NCBI RefSeq assembly: GCF_030264295.1
Contig: NZ_CP127173.1
Location: forward strand, 503,501 to 567,500
Direction: 5' to 3'
Length of the DNA: 64,000 nt
Origin: Amycolatopsis nalaikhensis
Lineage (GTDB): Bacteria > Actinomycetota > Actinomycetes > Mycobacteriales > Pseudonocardiaceae
Positions 43,668 to 53,423 of this stretch are shown in pieces. Position 1 is the first letter of the stretch; every line of letters starts with the position of its first letter. The notes under the pieces were generated by a model that was given only the letters and a program-made list of their open reading frames with translations, ran no database searches and was not told the origin of the DNA. A program made the translations under genes and the position numbers.

Positions 43668-45092
43668 ATGGAGAAGACTTTCGCCGGCGCGCGGTTGCGG
43701 CACCTTCGCGAAAGCCGGGCGATGAGCCAGGCCGACCTCGCCCGTGTGCTGGAGATCTCACCCAGCTACCTCAACCAGATCGAGCACAACTCGCGGCCGC
43801 TGACGGTCCCCGTGCTGCTGCGGATCACGCAGGCCTTCGGCGTCGACACGGAGTTCTTCGCCAACAACGACACGTCGCGCCTGGTCGCCGACGTCAAGGA
43901 GGCCCTGCTCGACGAGTCCCTCGGCGTCGACGTCACCACGAGCGAGCTCAACGAGCTGGCGACGAACCTGCCGGCGATCGCGCAGGCGCTGGTCAAGCTG
44001 CACCGCAGCTACCGCAACGCCGTCGAGAACACCGCCGCGCTGACCACCGAAAACGGCCTGGGCCTGCATGGCAGCGCCGCCGCGCCGCTGCCGCACGAAG
44101 AGGTCCGCGACTTCTTCTACGAGCGCGAGAACTATGTCGCCGAACTGGACGAACGCGCCGAGAAGATGGCCGCCGACATCCCGCTGCAGCGCGGCCAGGT
44201 GCTCAGCGCGCTGAAGGAACGGCTTTCGCAGCGCTACGGCGTCGAGGTCACCAGCGAAGGCATCGACGAGTCGTCGGGGCAGCAGCACCGCTACGAGCCG
44301 GCGACGCGGGTGCTGCGGCTGGCGCCCAGCCTGCGGGTCGGGCAGCAGGCGTTCCGGATGGCTTCGCAGATCGCGCTGATCGAGTACGACGACCTGATCA
44401 CCGAGCTGGCCGACTCGTGGGCGTTCTCCGGGCCGGCGGCGCGGTCGCTCGCCCGGGTCGGTTTGGCGAACTACTTCGCCGGGGCGCTGATCCTCCCCTA
44501 CGGCCCCTTCCTGGCGGCGGCCGAGCGGTTCCGCTACGACATCGAGCGGCTGTGCGACCACTACGGCGTCGGCTTCGAAACCGTGTGCCACCGGCTGTCG
44601 ACGCTGCAGCGGCCCAAGCAGCGCGGCGTGCCGTTCTCGTTCGTGCGGGTGGACCGGGCCGGGAACATGTCGAAGCGGCAGTCCGCGGCCGGGTTCCACT
44701 TCTCCCGCGTCGGCGGGGCCTGTCCCCTGTGGAACATCTACGAGGCGTTCACCCAGCCGGGCAAGATCCTCACCCAGATCGCGACCCTGCCCGACGGCAA
44801 GAGCTACTTCTGGATCGCGCGGACGGTGTCGCGCAACATCGGCGGCTACGGCAGCCCGGGCAAGACGTTCACCGTCGGCCTCGGCTGCGAGCTGCGGCAC
44901 GCCGGGCGGCTCGTCTACTCGACCGGCCTCGACCTGGACGAGCCCGCCGCGGCGACGCCGATCGGGATGGGCTGCAAAGTCTGTGAACGCCCGGCGTGCT
45001 CGCAGCGCGCGTTCCCGACGATCGGCAAGCAGCTCACCGTCGACGAGAACACCAGCACCTTCGTCCCCTACCCGGCGGTGCCGAAGGGCTGA
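43668..45092 (+). CDS. ramB: RamB-type regulator of acetate/glyoxylate metabolism
   Basis: 474 residues. XRE helix-turn-helix at 10-60 ([40 protein letters not shown]), then an IrrE-like domain ([41 protein letters not shown]) and a C-terminal Cys cluster [15 protein letters not shown]. This domain order is that of RamB/short-chain fatty-acyl regulators. Divergent from aceA with its presumed boxes between. Start ATG 43668 after GGAAGGAGG. Confidence 0.9.
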   Translation: MEKTFAGARLRHLRESRAMSQADLARVLEISPSYLNQIEHNSRPLTVPVLLRITQAFGVDTEFFANNDTSRLVADVKEALLDESLGVDVTTSELNELATNLPAIAQALVKLHRSYRNAVENTAALTTENGLGLHGSAAAPLPHEEVRDFFYERENYVAELDERAEKMAADIPLQRGQVLSALKERLSQRYGVEVTSEGIDESSGQQHRYEPATRVLRLAPSLRVGQQAFRMASQIALIEYDDLITELADSWAFSGPAARSLARVGLANYFAGALILPYGPFLAAAERFRYDIERLCDHYGVGFETVCHRLSTLQRPKQRGVPFSFVRVDRAGNMSKRQSAAGFHFSRVGGACPLWNIYEAFTQPGKILTQIATLPDGKSYFWIARTVSRNIGGYGSPGKTFTVGLGCELRHAGRLVYSTGLDLDEPAAATPIGMGCKVCERPACSQRAFPTIGKQLTVDENTSTFVPYPAVPKG

Positions 45093-46070
45093 TCAGCCGA
45101 TCACGTGCGGGGTCCACTTCGCCTCGTCCGGGCCGAGCAGCGTGATCCGGCTCAACAGCTCGTGCGCCGTGACGCCCGCGGCCTGGGCCTTGTCGATCGC
45201 GACGCACGCCTGCAGCCCGCTCTTCGTCACGCATTCGGGCTTGCCGAGGCCGTCGGCGTGGCCGCCGGGGAGGGAGACCGTGATCGTCACCAGCGCACCG
45301 TTCGACGAGTACTGCAGCACCACCCGCCAGGGCACACCGTCGGTGTCGGGACGGCGCCACAGACCGGCGTCGGCCAGGTGGAACGACGAAGGCAGGCTCG
45401 AGACGTGCAGCGGCAGCGGAACCGCCCGGTTCGCGAACGTCACTTCCCCCGCCACGCGCGTCAGGATCCGCTGCAGGTCGAGCGCGGCGAGGTAGTAGGC
45501 GTGCAGCTGGGCCCAGCGACCGTCCGCGGTCGGCCAGCGCAGGTAGCTGTCACCGTGGTTGAGCGGGTCGTTCGCGTCGGCCGTCAGCCAGTAGCCGTCG
45601 CGGTCGCCGACTTTCTGCGGGACCCGCTTCGGCGTGCCGCTCAGGTCACGCGGGACGGGCGGCTCGCGGTCGGCGACCGACAGCCAGATCATCGGCGGCA
45701 GCTCGCCGCGGCCGATGGCCAGCGCGTAGTCGCCGTGACCTCCCGCGCCGTACTCGACGCCCTCGACCTGCTCCGGCAGCCAGCCGAAGCTCGCTTTCGC
45801 CACCAGCGGGTTGTCGGTGGGCACCGGCGCGACGGGTGCGGGCTGGGGCGCGACAGCCACCGGCGGCGGCACGGACGTGTGCCGGAAAACCGACACGGCC
45901 GTCACGCCGCCGGCCGCCACCACCGCGGCGCAGCCCACGACCAGGGCCGTGGTGCGCGCGCGGCGACGACGTCCTCCGGCCCGGCGCGCGCGGTCGACGT
46001 CGATCCGGGACGGCGGCGCGGGCTCGTCGGCCAGGTCCTTCAACATCGTGGTGAGCTCGTGGTCGGTCAT
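45093..46070 (-). CDS. Single-pass membrane protein encoded with an ECF sigma factor (possible anti-sigma)
   Basis: 325 residues. An acidic/basic cytoplasmic N-terminus of about 40 residues, one membrane helix (TTALVVGCAAVVAAGGVTAV, about 42-61), a Pro-rich linker and a large exported domain of unknown fold. ATG 46070 overlaps the sigma-factor stop (ATGA), the layout of sigma/anti-sigma pairs, but no zinc HxxxCxxC motif is present. Proposed as a membrane partner of the sigma factor, by context. Confidence 0.7.
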   Translation of the reverse strand: MTDHELTTMLKDLADEPAPPSRIDVDRARRAGGRRRRARTTALVVGCAAVVAAGGVTAVSVFRHTSVPPPVAVAPQPAPVAPVPTDNPLVAKASFGWLPEQVEGVEYGAGGHGDYALAIGRGELPPMIWLSVADREPPVPRDLSGTPKRVPQKVGDRDGYWLTADANDPLNHGDSYLRWPTADGRWAQLHAYYLAALDLQRILTRVAGEVTFANRAVPLPLHVSSLPSSFHLADAGLWRRPDTDGVPWRVVLQYSSNGALVTITVSLPGGHADGLGKPECVTKSGLQACVAIDKAQAAGVTAHELLSRITLLGPDEAKWTPHVIG

Positions 46071-46555
46071 GCCCGTCCCTCCCGGATCGGCTCGCCCAGC
46101 AGCTCGCGGAGCGTGTCCACGGCCTTCGCGGTCTGGCTTTTGACAGTCCCTTCGGAACAGCCCAGCGCCCGTGCGGTGTCCGCGACCGGCAGGTCGCCGA
46201 AGTAGCGGAGCACGACGGTCGCGCGCTGCCGGGCGGGCAGCCGGTCCAGCGCGGCCCGCAGGTCGAGCGCCGCTTCGACGTCCGGACCGGGCGCCGGGCG
46301 GTCGTGGTCGGTGCCGCGCAGGTCCACCCGTCGCCACCAGGACGTCCGCTGCTCGGCGAGGAACGTGTTGACCAGCGTCCGGCGCGCGTAGCCGTCCAGG
46401 TTGTCGGCGCGGACCGCCCGTGGCCAGTTCGTGTACAGCCGCGTGATCGCCGACTGGACCAGGTCGTCGGCCCGGTGCCAGTCACCGCAGAGCAGGTACG
46501 CGACCTTGCGGAACCAGCCCGACCGTGCGGTCACGTACTCGGTGAAGTCGTCCAC
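46067..46555 (-). CDS. SigE-family ECF RNA polymerase sigma factor
   Basis: 162 residues. Region 2: FRKVAYLLCGDWHRADDLVQ and LYTNWPRAVRADNLDGYARR; region 4: LPARQRATVVLRYFGDLPVA followed by ALGCSEGTVKSQTAKAVDTL. The SigE-family group of actinobacteria. Coupled to the membrane protein downstream. Divergent from ilvA. Confidence 0.9.
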   Translation of the reverse strand: MDDFTEYVTARSGWFRKVAYLLCGDWHRADDLVQSAITRLYTNWPRAVRADNLDGYARRTLVNTFLAEQRTSWWRRVDLRGTDHDRPAPGPDVEAALDLRAALDRLPARQRATVVLRYFGDLPVADTARALGCSEGTVKSQTAKAVDTLRELLGEPIREGRA

Positions 46556-46643
46556 CGGCGCCCCCTGTCCTGTTCGTCACCCCTTTGATGTGCCCGGAGG
46601 GCCGAACGGTTGCCCGAGTCGCGCGAGTCGTAGATTCATCGGG

Positions 46644-47900
46644 GTGCACGACATCGACACGGTGACCGCGGCGACGATCGAGAAGGCCGCCGAGCGGCTG
46701 GCCGGGGTGGTGACCCGCACGCCGCTGGAGCCGAGCGCGCGGCTGTCGTCCCGGGTGGACGCCCAGGTCTGGGTGAAACGCGAAGACCTGCAGACCGTCC
46801 GGTCGTACAAGATCCGCGGTGCGTACAACTTCATCGTCCAGCTCGACGAGGACGTGCGGGCCCGCGGTGTCGTCTGCGCCAGCGCCGGCAACCACGCGCA
46901 GGGCGTGGCGTACGCGTGCCGTCGGCTCGGCGCGAACGGCCGTGTGTACGTTCCGGGGACAACGCCGCGGCAGAAGCGCGAACGCATCGCGACGCTCGGC
47001 GGCGCGCACATCGAGGTCATCGTTGTCGGGGAAACGTACGAAGACGCCTTCGCCGCGGCCAACGAAGACGCCCAGCGCACCGGCGCGACGCTGGTGCCCG
47101 CGTTCGACGACGTCCGCACGGTCGCCGGGCAGGGCACGGTCGCCCTGGAAGTGATCGACCAGCTCGGATTCGTCCCCGACGTCGTGGTCGTCCCGGTCGG
47201 CGGCGGCGGACTGCTGGCCGGGGTCGGGAGCTGGCTGCGCGAGCGGCACCCCGAGGTGCGGATCGTCGGCGTCGAACCCGCGGGCGCGGCGTGCATGGCC
47301 GCGGCGTTGGCGGCCGGACGACCGGTGCGGCTGCCCGAGCTCGACTCGTTCGTCGACGGCGCCGCCGTGCGCGAGGCCGGCGCGGTCACCTACCCGCTGA
47401 TCCGCGAGAGCGGCGCCGAGCTGACCGCCGTCGCCGAGGGCGCGGTGTGCACCGAGATGCTGGCGATGTACCAGTCCGACGGCATCATCGCCGAACCCGC
47501 GGGCGCGCTCGCCGCGGCCGCGCTCGGCTCGGTCGTCCAGGTCGAGCCGGGGCAGACGGTCGTCGTCCTCGTCTCCGGCGGCAACAACGACGTCAGCCGC
47601 TACAGCGAGATCCTCGAACGCTCGCTCATGCACGAAGGGCTGAAGCACTATTTCCTGGTCGGGTTCCCGCAGGAGCCGGGCGCGCTGCGTCGCTTTCTCG
47701 AGCAGGTGCTCGGGCCGGAAGACGACATCACCCGCTTCGAGTACGTCAAGCGCACCAACCGCGAGATGGGCCCGGCGCTGGTCGGCATCGAGATCGCCCG
47801 ATCAAGCGACCTCCCGGGACTGCTGGCGCGGATGGACGCCAGCCCACTGCAGGTCGAGCGGATCGAGCCGGGGAGCCCCCTGTTCCACTTCCTGCTCTGA
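46644..47900 (+). CDS. ilvA: Threonine dehydratase (biosynthetic/short form)
   Basis: 418 residues. PLP enzyme making 2-oxobutanoate for isoleucine. The PLP lysine is in TVRSYKIRGAYNF, the glycine loop in VPVGGGGLLAG, and ASAGNHAQGVAYAC is the conserved Asn block. One ACT-like module at the C-terminus (KHYFLVGFPQEPGALRRFL) as in corynebacterial IlvA. Start GTG 46644 gives the expected N-terminus. Confidence 0.93.
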   Translation: MHDIDTVTAATIEKAAERLAGVVTRTPLEPSARLSSRVDAQVWVKREDLQTVRSYKIRGAYNFIVQLDEDVRARGVVCASAGNHAQGVAYACRRLGANGRVYVPGTTPRQKRERIATLGGAHIEVIVVGETYEDAFAAANEDAQRTGATLVPAFDDVRTVAGQGTVALEVIDQLGFVPDVVVVPVGGGGLLAGVGSWLRERHPEVRIVGVEPAGAACMAAALAAGRPVRLPELDSFVDGAAVREAGAVTYPLIRESGAELTAVAEGAVCTEMLAMYQSDGIIAEPAGALAAAALGSVVQVEPGQTVVVLVSGGNNDVSRYSEILERSLMHEGLKHYFLVGFPQEPGALRRFLEQVLGPEDDITRFEYVKRTNREMGPALVGIEIARSSDLPGLLARMDASPLQVERIEPGSPLFHFLL

Positions 47901-47920
47901 GGTCGTGGTCCACTGGGTGG

Positions 47921-48484
47921 ATGACTGACGGAGTCCGCAGTGTCGAGGCGTTGCGCGAAAAAGTCCACGAGGGTGCGGAGCCCGAATACCTGCTGTTCTA
48001 CGGGCACACGCCGTCGAAGTCCGGCCGTGTGACGGCGAGCTGCCTGAGCCAGTGGTGGCTCGACCCGTTCGAGGCCGACGGTGTCCGCTACCCCACCGCC
48101 GAGCACTACATGATGGCCGGCAAGGCCGAGCTGTTCGGCGACCACGAGAAGGCGGCGCTGATCCTCGCCGCCCCCGACCCTAAGACGGCGAAGGTGCTCG
48201 GCCGCGAGGTCGCCGGGTTCGACGCGGACGTCTGGGAGCGGCACCGGTTCGACATCGCCGTCGACGGCAACCTGGCCAAGTTCCGGGCCCACCGCGACCT
48301 CCGCCGGTTCCTGCTCGGCACCGGCGACGCCGTGCTCGTCGAAGCGTCCAAGAAGGACCTCGTCTGGGGCAGCGGACTCGCGCGCGAGGAGAAGAACGCG
48401 ACCAAGCCGGACTACTGGCGTGGGCTGAACCTGCTCGGCTTCGCCCTCATGGAGGTTCGGGACCAGCTGCGCGCCCGCATGTGA
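47921..48484 (+). CDS. NADAR family protein (YbiA-like)
   Basis: 187 residues. NADAR fold: EYLLFYGHTP, SCLSQWWLDPFEADGVRYPT, AEHYMMAGKAELFGD and LVEASKKDLVWGSGLAREEK (the catalytic-site block). YbiA-type members are N-glycosidases that clear damaged riboflavin intermediates; others act in NAD/ADP-ribose metabolism. Begins 21 bases after ilvA. Confidence 0.9.
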   Translation: MTDGVRSVEALREKVHEGAEPEYLLFYGHTPSKSGRVTASCLSQWWLDPFEADGVRYPTAEHYMMAGKAELFGDHEKAALILAAPDPKTAKVLGREVAGFDADVWERHRFDIAVDGNLAKFRAHRDLRRFLLGTGDAVLVEASKKDLVWGSGLAREEKNATKPDYWRGLNLLGFALMEVRDQLRARM

Positions 48485-48485
48485 T

Positions 48486-49919
48486 TCAAGGGGCCGGGAT
48501 CGGCGCCCCGGCACAGGACGCGGACGTCGTCCGGCCCGTGTCGAAAAAAGTGACAGCGGCGTTCGCGCAGGTCAGGGACGACAGGGAGCCGTGGACGTCG
48601 TCCTCGATCGTCATCAGCGCGCCGCCGATCCGCTGCCGCATCGCGATCGCCCAGCCGATGGGCGTGACCGGCTCGTAGGCGTGGCCGACGAGCTCCAGCG
48701 GGCTCTTGCCCGCCGCGAACGCCCAGGGTCGCGCCGGCAGGGGCCAGCCGATGCACATCGGTTCGTACAAGCCGTAGCCGCCCGCGACCGGCAGCCGCTT
48801 CATGCGGTCGAGGCGGTGCCGCCAGACGGTCTCGAAGTCCCGCGGGCTCGGCGACTCGTTGCAGAGCAGGGCCGTCTGCTGGGCGTGGTTGAAGGCGTGG
48901 GCCTCGCCGTCCCAGCCGAGGGCCCCGGTCTGAGCCGTCGCACGATCGGGTGAAATTGTGCCGCCGTCCCGGATCTCCGCGAGCTGCTTGGCCAGCGCGG
49001 CCCAGTCCCGGCGCGGGTTGGCGAGCATGCCGTTCACGGTGGCGCCGTCGATCTCGCCACGCGGGTGCGCGGTGAGCTCGGCCCGCAGGTCGAGCAGGGC
49101 TTTCGCGACGACGGGCTCGGTTGTCCCGAAATGGAACACGGCGTCGTAGCGGGCGATCCACGACGCGAAGTCGTGGAAGGTGTTCTCGCCCGCGGCCGCC
49201 TGGCCGTCGTCCATCGCGGTGACACTCAGGTCCGGCGGCATGACGGAGTCGAGCAGCATCTTGTCGACGTGGTCGTCGAAGAGCGTCCGGTACTGCGCGC
49301 CGAGCGCGGTGCCCCACGAGACGCCGTAGTAGCCGATCTTGTCCTCGCCGAGGGCGACGCGGATGCAGTCCAGGTCGCGGGCGATCGTCGGCGTGGTCAG
49401 ATTTCGGACAAAGGTGGGATGGGCGTCGACGCACTCGCGGTTCGCCCGAGCCGTGCGCTCCGCGGCCTGGCGAGCCTTCTCCTTGTCGGGGACACCCGGG
49501 TCCGGCTCCGGGAAGGCGATGGTGCAGGGCAGGTTGTCGCTATAACCGACACCGCGCGGGTCGAAGCCGATGAGGTCGTGGTGGACGCCGATGCCACCCG
49601 CGTGGCTGTCGGCGATGCTGCGGGGCATGTCGAGACCGGACTGGCCGGGGCCACCCGGGTTCAGCAAGACGGCGCCGGTCCGTTCGCCGGTCGCGCGGAT
49701 CCGGCTGACAGCGATGTCGATTTTCCGACCATCCGGGTCGGCGTAGTCGAGCGGGACCGGGACCATCGTGCACTCGGTGCGCTGGTCGGCGGGATCCCAG
49801 TCCTTCGCGACCGCGGAGCAGAGGTGCCAGGAGAGCCCGTCGGCGGCGGCGACCGCGGGGACGGCGGGCAGCAACGCCGCGGCGGTGAGCAAGGGAACGG
49901 CGAACCGGCTGATCGACAT
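48486..49919 (-). CDS. Secreted alpha/beta-hydrolase, tripeptidyl aminopeptidase type
   Basis: 477 residues. Signal peptide MSISRFAVPLLTAAALLPAV with cleavage near AVAA. GAVLLNPGGPGQSGLDMP is the oxyanion block of the S33/TAP family, YYGVSWGTALGAQY holds the nucleophile Ser (GVSWG), and the C-terminal TAP domain ends with DDVHGSLSSLTCAN carrying the catalytic His. Probably exported protein or peptide turnover. Convergent with the NADAR gene; only one base separates their stops. Confidence 0.9.
   Translation of the reverse strand: MSISRFAVPLLTAAALLPAVPAVAAADGLSWHLCSAVAKDWDPADQRTECTMVPVPLDYADPDGRKIDIAVSRIRATGERTGAVLLNPGGPGQSGLDMPRSIADSHAGGIGVHHDLIGFDPRGVGYSDNLPCTIAFPEPDPGVPDKEKARQAAERTARANRECVDAHPTFVRNLTTPTIARDLDCIRVALGEDKIGYYGVSWGTALGAQYRTLFDDHVDKMLLDSVMPPDLSVTAMDDGQAAAGENTFHDFASWIARYDAVFHFGTTEPVVAKALLDLRAELTAHPRGEIDGATVNGMLANPRRDWAALAKQLAEIRDGGTISPDRATAQTGALGWDGEAHAFNHAQQTALLCNESPSPRDFETVWRHRLDRMKRLPVAGGYGLYEPMCIGWPLPARPWAFAAGKSPLELVGHAYEPVTPIGWAIAMRQRIGGALMTIEDDVHGSLSSLTCANAAVTFFDTGRTTSASCAGAPIPAP
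48539..48555. repeat. Dispersed A/T-tract motif inside the peptidase gene
   Basis: TGTCGAAAAAAGTGACA, six A with TGTC and GACA arms. In the peptidase it is read as the rare-codon string GTC ACT TTT TTC GAC. Confidence 0.55.
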
Positions 49920-50003
49920 GGGCCCAGGCTGCCGGGCGCCGCCCGCCGGGAGATCGGCCGATCAGCCGATGATCACCGCCGATCGGCCGGAGCCGTCGGG
50001 CTG

Positions 50004-50020
50004 TGTCGCAAAAATGAACA
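50004..50020. repeat. Dispersed A/T-tract motif, intergenic copy
   Basis: TGTCGCAAAAATGAACA in the gap between the peptidase start and the GntR stop. A closely related copy, TGTCGCAAAACCGAACA, is intergenic at 24478-24494. Confidence 0.5.
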
Positions 50021-50029
50021 ACGGTGTCC

Positions 50030-50734
50030 TCAGCCGAGGCCGACGAACATCGTCCGGTGCAGGCCGCCGACGTGCTCCCGCGTCACCCGCGCCGCGGCGT
50101 CGGGGTCGCCGTCGGCCAGCGCGTCGACCAGCCGGGCGTGCTCGCGGTTCGACTCCCGCAGCTTCGCCATCGGATAGGGCAGGTAGAAGCGGTACAGCTC
50201 GGCCAGCACGACCTCGTACTGCCCGACGGCCACCGGCGGCCCGGATTCGGCGACGGCCCGGTGGAACTGGGCGTCGAGCTCGTGGAACTCGGCCCAGCCC
50301 GCCGCCGTGTCCATCCGGGCGACCAAACCGCGCAGGTGCTCGACGTCGGGTTCGCGGGTGGCGACCAGCTGGACCAGCCCGGCCTCCAGGACCAGCCGGT
50401 GGTCGATCAGCTCCCGGACCTCGGCGGCCGACTCGCGGTAGGCGCCGACTTCCCGCACGCGCTCCGCCGGCGGATTTTCGGACACGAGCGTCCCGCCGCC
50501 CCGGCCGCGGCGTCGCTCGATCAGGCCATCCTCGGCCAGGGACTCCAGGGCCCGGCGGACGGTGATCTCCGCGACGTCGAGGGCCCGCGCGATCTCGCCG
50601 TTCGACGGCAGCCGCTCCCCCGGCTTCAGCAGCCCGAGCTCGACGGCGAGCGCGATCCGCGCGCGGACGGTGTCCAGCGCGGACAGCCGTCGGATGCCGG
50701 TCAGGGCCGGCGCGCTGAGGTCTGCGGTCGCCAT
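50030..50734 (-). CDS. GntR family regulator, FadR (FCD) subfamily
   Basis: 234 residues. Winged helix at 20-75 (ALDTVRARIALAVELGLLKP, GERLPSNGEIARALDVAEIT, VRRALESLAEDGLI) and an all-helical FCD effector domain with its Asp/His pattern (FHELDAQFHRAVAES; REHARLVDALADGDPDAAAR). FCD domains bind metal and small organic acids. Divergent from the nitrilase-permease operon with a large inverted repeat between, which is the expected operator. Confidence 0.9.
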   Translation of the reverse strand: MATADLSAPALTGIRRLSALDTVRARIALAVELGLLKPGERLPSNGEIARALDVAEITVRRALESLAEDGLIERRRGRGGGTLVSENPPAERVREVGAYRESAAEVRELIDHRLVLEAGLVQLVATREPDVEHLRGLVARMDTAAGWAEFHELDAQFHRAVAESGPPVAVGQYEVVLAELYRFYLPYPMAKLRESNREHARLVDALADGDPDAAARVTREHVGGLHRTMFVGLG

Positions 50735-50755
50735 GGAACCGACCGTACCGCACAA

Positions 50756-50795
50756 AGTGCTCATCTTGAGCACTCTTGTTTAAGTGTTCAAGATG
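50756..50795. promoter_or_regulatory. GntR operator and overlapping promoter of the nitrilase operon
   Basis: AGTGCTCA-TCT-TGAGCACT (50756-50774) is a perfect 8-base inverted repeat; CATCTTGAGCAC (50762-50773) also pairs with GTGTTCAAGATG (50784-50795) with one mismatch. A plus-strand promoter TTGAGC (50766) -17- CAAGAT (50789) overlaps both, so bound GntR would block it. Confidence 0.65.
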
Positions 50796-50810
50796 GACTA
50801 TTTTTCGTCC

Positions 50811-51687
50811 ATGCCGCGACCACTGCCGATCGCCCTCGTGCAAGCACCGCCCCGGCCGGCCGGTGACCCCGGGTTCGCGGGCGAGGCCGAGGCGGTCCTT
50901 CGCCGTTTTCCGGACACGCGCCTGGCCGCCTTCCCCGAACTGCACCTCTGCGGCGTCGACGGCGAAGGCGACGAGCGCACCGAGCAGCTGCGGGCCGCCG
51001 CCCAGCCATTGCACGGGCCGCGGACGCGGGAAGCTCGCCGAACTGGCCGGTGACCTGGGGATCTGGCTCGCGCCGGGCACCGTGTGCGAAAAAGGCGACA
51101 ACGGCGAGCTGTTCAACACCGCCCTCGTCTTTTCGCCGCGTGGCGAGCTGGCCGGCTGGTACCGCAAGGTCTTCCCGTGGCGGCCGCACGAGCCGTACGA
51201 CCCCGGCGACCGCTTCGTCGTCGCCGACCTGGCCGACGCGGGCCGTGTCGGGTTTTCGATCTGCTACGACGCCTGGTTCCCCGAAGTGACCCGGCACCTC
51301 GCGTGGATGGGTGCCGAACTCGTGCTCAACCCCGTGCAGACCACGACGCCCGACCGCGCCCAGGAGCTCGTCCTGGCCCGGGCGAACGCCATCGTCAACC
51401 AGGTCTTCGTCGCCAGCGTGAACACGGCCGGGCCGCTCGGCATGGGCGACAGCCTGCTCGTCGGCCCCGAGGGCGACGTCCTCGCGGCGTTGCCCGGAAA
51501 AGAACAAGGCGTGCTCACGCACACGATCGACCTCGACGACGTCGCCCGCGTCCGCCGCGACGGCACCGCCGGCACCAACCGCATGTGGGCGCAGTTCACC
51601 CCCGCCGACGCACCGCTCAACCTGCCGCTCTACCAGGGCCGGATCGACCCGGATCGCTGGTGTCCACGAAAAGGAGACGACCGATGA
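50811..51687 (+). CDS. Nitrilase-superfamily carbon-nitrogen hydrolase, one frame change
   Basis: About 291 residues after one correction. The catalytic triad is intact: Glu in LAAFPELHLCG, Lys in GWYRKVFPW, Cys in SICYDAWFPEVTRH. The first 75 residues and the rest are in different frames, joined at GGGAAGCTC (51028-51036); reading GGGAGCTC gives TRELAELAGDLGI without a gap. Unrepaired, the first frame stops at 51053. Start ATG 50811 lies about ten bases from the predicted transcription start, so it may be leaderless (ATG 50793 is the alternative). The stop overlaps the permease ATG. Confidence 0.82.
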
Positions 51688-53012
51688 CCACCACGGCCGC
51701 CGCGGCCCCGGCCGCCCTGCAGCGCCGGCTCGGCCTGCCCGGCGTCGTCCTGTTCGGGCTCGCCTACATGGCGCCGCTGATCGTGCTCGGGACCTTCGGC
51801 ATCGTCGCGACGACGACCGCGGGCACCGTGCCGTCGGCCTACCTGCTCGCCCTGGTCGCCATGCTGTTCACGGCGGCGAGCTACGGGAAGATGGCCGCCA
51901 CCCACCCCGTCGCCGGGTCGGCCTACACCTATGTCCGGAAATCCGTCGACGCGCGGGCCGGGTTCCTGGTCGGCTGGGCGGTGCTGCTCGACTACTTCTT
52001 CCTGCCGATGGTGATCTGGCTGATCGGCGGCGCCTACCTCTCGGCCGAGTTCCCCGGCGTCCCGAGCTGGGTCTGGCTGATCACGTTCATCGCGCTGACG
52101 ACGGTCCTCAACGTCCTCGGCATCAAGATCGCCGAGAAGGCGAACTTCGTCCTGATGGCCTTCCAGCTGCTGGTGATCGGCTTCTTCGTCGTTCTTTCGG
52201 TCAAGCAGGTGCTGCACGTCGGCGGTTCGCTGGCCAGCACCCAGCCCTTCTTCCACCCCAGCAGCACCCTGGGCACGATCTCCGGCGGCGCCGCGCTGGC
52301 GACGTACTCCTTCCTCGGCTTCGACGCCGTGACGACGTTGACCGAAGAAACGACAGAGCCGCGCAAGACGATCCCCCGCGCGATCCTGCTGACCGCGCTG
52401 ATCGGCGGTGGCATCTTCGTCGTCCTCGCCTACTTCACCCAGCTCGCCCACCCGGGCAGCGCGTTCGGCGACGAGTCGTCGGCCGCGTTCGAAATCGCGA
52501 CCACGATCGGCGGCAACCTCTTCGCGTCGTTCTTCCTCGCCGGTCTGGTCGTCGCCCAGTTCGCGTCGGGGATCGCCGCGCAGGCGAGCGCGTCGCGGCT
52601 GATGTTCGCGATGGGCCGCGACGGCGTGCTGCCGCGGGTCTTCGGCAAGCTGCAGCCGCGGTTCGCGACGCCGGTGTTCGGCATCGTCCTCACCGGGCTC
52701 GTCGGGCTGGTCGCGCTGGCGCTGGACGTGAGCACCTCGACGTCGTTCATCAACTTCGGCGCGTTCACCGCGTTCACGTTCGTCAACGTCAGCGTGCTGG
52801 CGACGTGGCTGCGCGACCGGACCGGGAAACGCGTGCTGACCTGGGTGGTCTTCCCGCTGATCGGCGCCGTGGTCGATTTGTGGCTGCTGGTCAACCTCGA
52901 CGGCATCGCGCTCGTGTTCGGCCTGGTCTGGCTGGCGATCGGCGTCGTCGTCCTGGCGGCGATCACCCGCGGCTTCCGGCGGCCGCCGCCGGAGATGAGC
53001 TTCGAGGAGTAG
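51684..53012 (+). CDS. APC family amino acid permease
   Basis: 442 residues, about 12 membrane segments. LGLPGVVLFGLAYMAPLIVL is helix 1 with the unwound GxxxG-like region; HPVAGSAYTYVRKSVDARAG is the conserved loop, and YSFLGFDAVTTLTEETTEPR the FDA/TEE block of amino acid/polyamine/GABA permeases. ATGA overlap with the nitrilase and AAGGAG before the start show coupled synthesis: import of an amide or nitrile substrate with hydrolysis. Confidence 0.92.
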   Translation: MTTTAAAAPAALQRRLGLPGVVLFGLAYMAPLIVLGTFGIVATTTAGTVPSAYLLALVAMLFTAASYGKMAATHPVAGSAYTYVRKSVDARAGFLVGWAVLLDYFFLPMVIWLIGGAYLSAEFPGVPSWVWLITFIALTTVLNVLGIKIAEKANFVLMAFQLLVIGFFVVLSVKQVLHVGGSLASTQPFFHPSSTLGTISGGAALATYSFLGFDAVTTLTEETTEPRKTIPRAILLTALIGGGIFVVLAYFTQLAHPGSAFGDESSAAFEIATTIGGNLFASFFLAGLVVAQFASGIAAQASASRLMFAMGRDGVLPRVFGKLQPRFATPVFGIVLTGLVGLVALALDVSTSTSFINFGAFTAFTFVNVSVLATWLRDRTGKRVLTWVVFPLIGAVVDLWLLVNLDGIALVFGLVWLAIGVVVLAAITRGFRRPPPEMSFEE

Positions 53013-53013
53013 G

Positions 53014-53391
53014 TCAGCCGCCCGGGCAGTCGTTGCCGCCGCCACTGCGCTCGACGCAGTGGCGCGGCCCCGGCGGGGGCGGCGGGGCGTGCCGGACGTC
53101 GTGCGCCCACTCCGTCGCCACGACGACCGCCGCCAGCGCGAGGCAGATCCCGAAGAACCACGTCCACCCGCGACGCCGCGTTGTCGCCGAAACGACCACG
53201 CCCACCACGGGCAGGCCCGCCCCGAGCCAAGCCGCCCAGGTCAGGTAGCCGCCGGCGGCGTCGCCGACCTCGCCGAACACCGGGACGCTCGCCAGGAAGC
53301 CGAGCAGCACCAGAAACGGGACGACGAGCAGCAAGCCCACCGCGCACAGGGCCAGGACGATCGACGACCAGACGGTCCGCAGCTCCCCCAC
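53014..53391 (-). CDS. Small membrane protein, function unknown
   Basis: 125 residues with three hydrophobic segments (SIVLALCAVGLLLVVPFLVL; LTWAAWLGAGLPVVGVVVSA; WTWFFGICLALAAVVVATEW) and a Pro/Gly-rich C-terminus with two cysteines (RHCVERSGGGNDCPGG). GTG 53391 is the start nearest the first helix, with a weak ribosome site. Convergent with the permease, one base between stops. Confidence 0.65.
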   Translation of the reverse strand: MGELRTVWSSIVLALCAVGLLLVVPFLVLLGFLASVPVFGEVGDAAGGYLTWAAWLGAGLPVVGVVVSATTRRRGWTWFFGICLALAAVVVATEWAHDVRHAPPPPPGPRHCVERSGGGNDCPGG

Positions 53392-53423
53392 CCGGCCAGT
53401 ATGTCCGGAAAAGCGACGACGAA

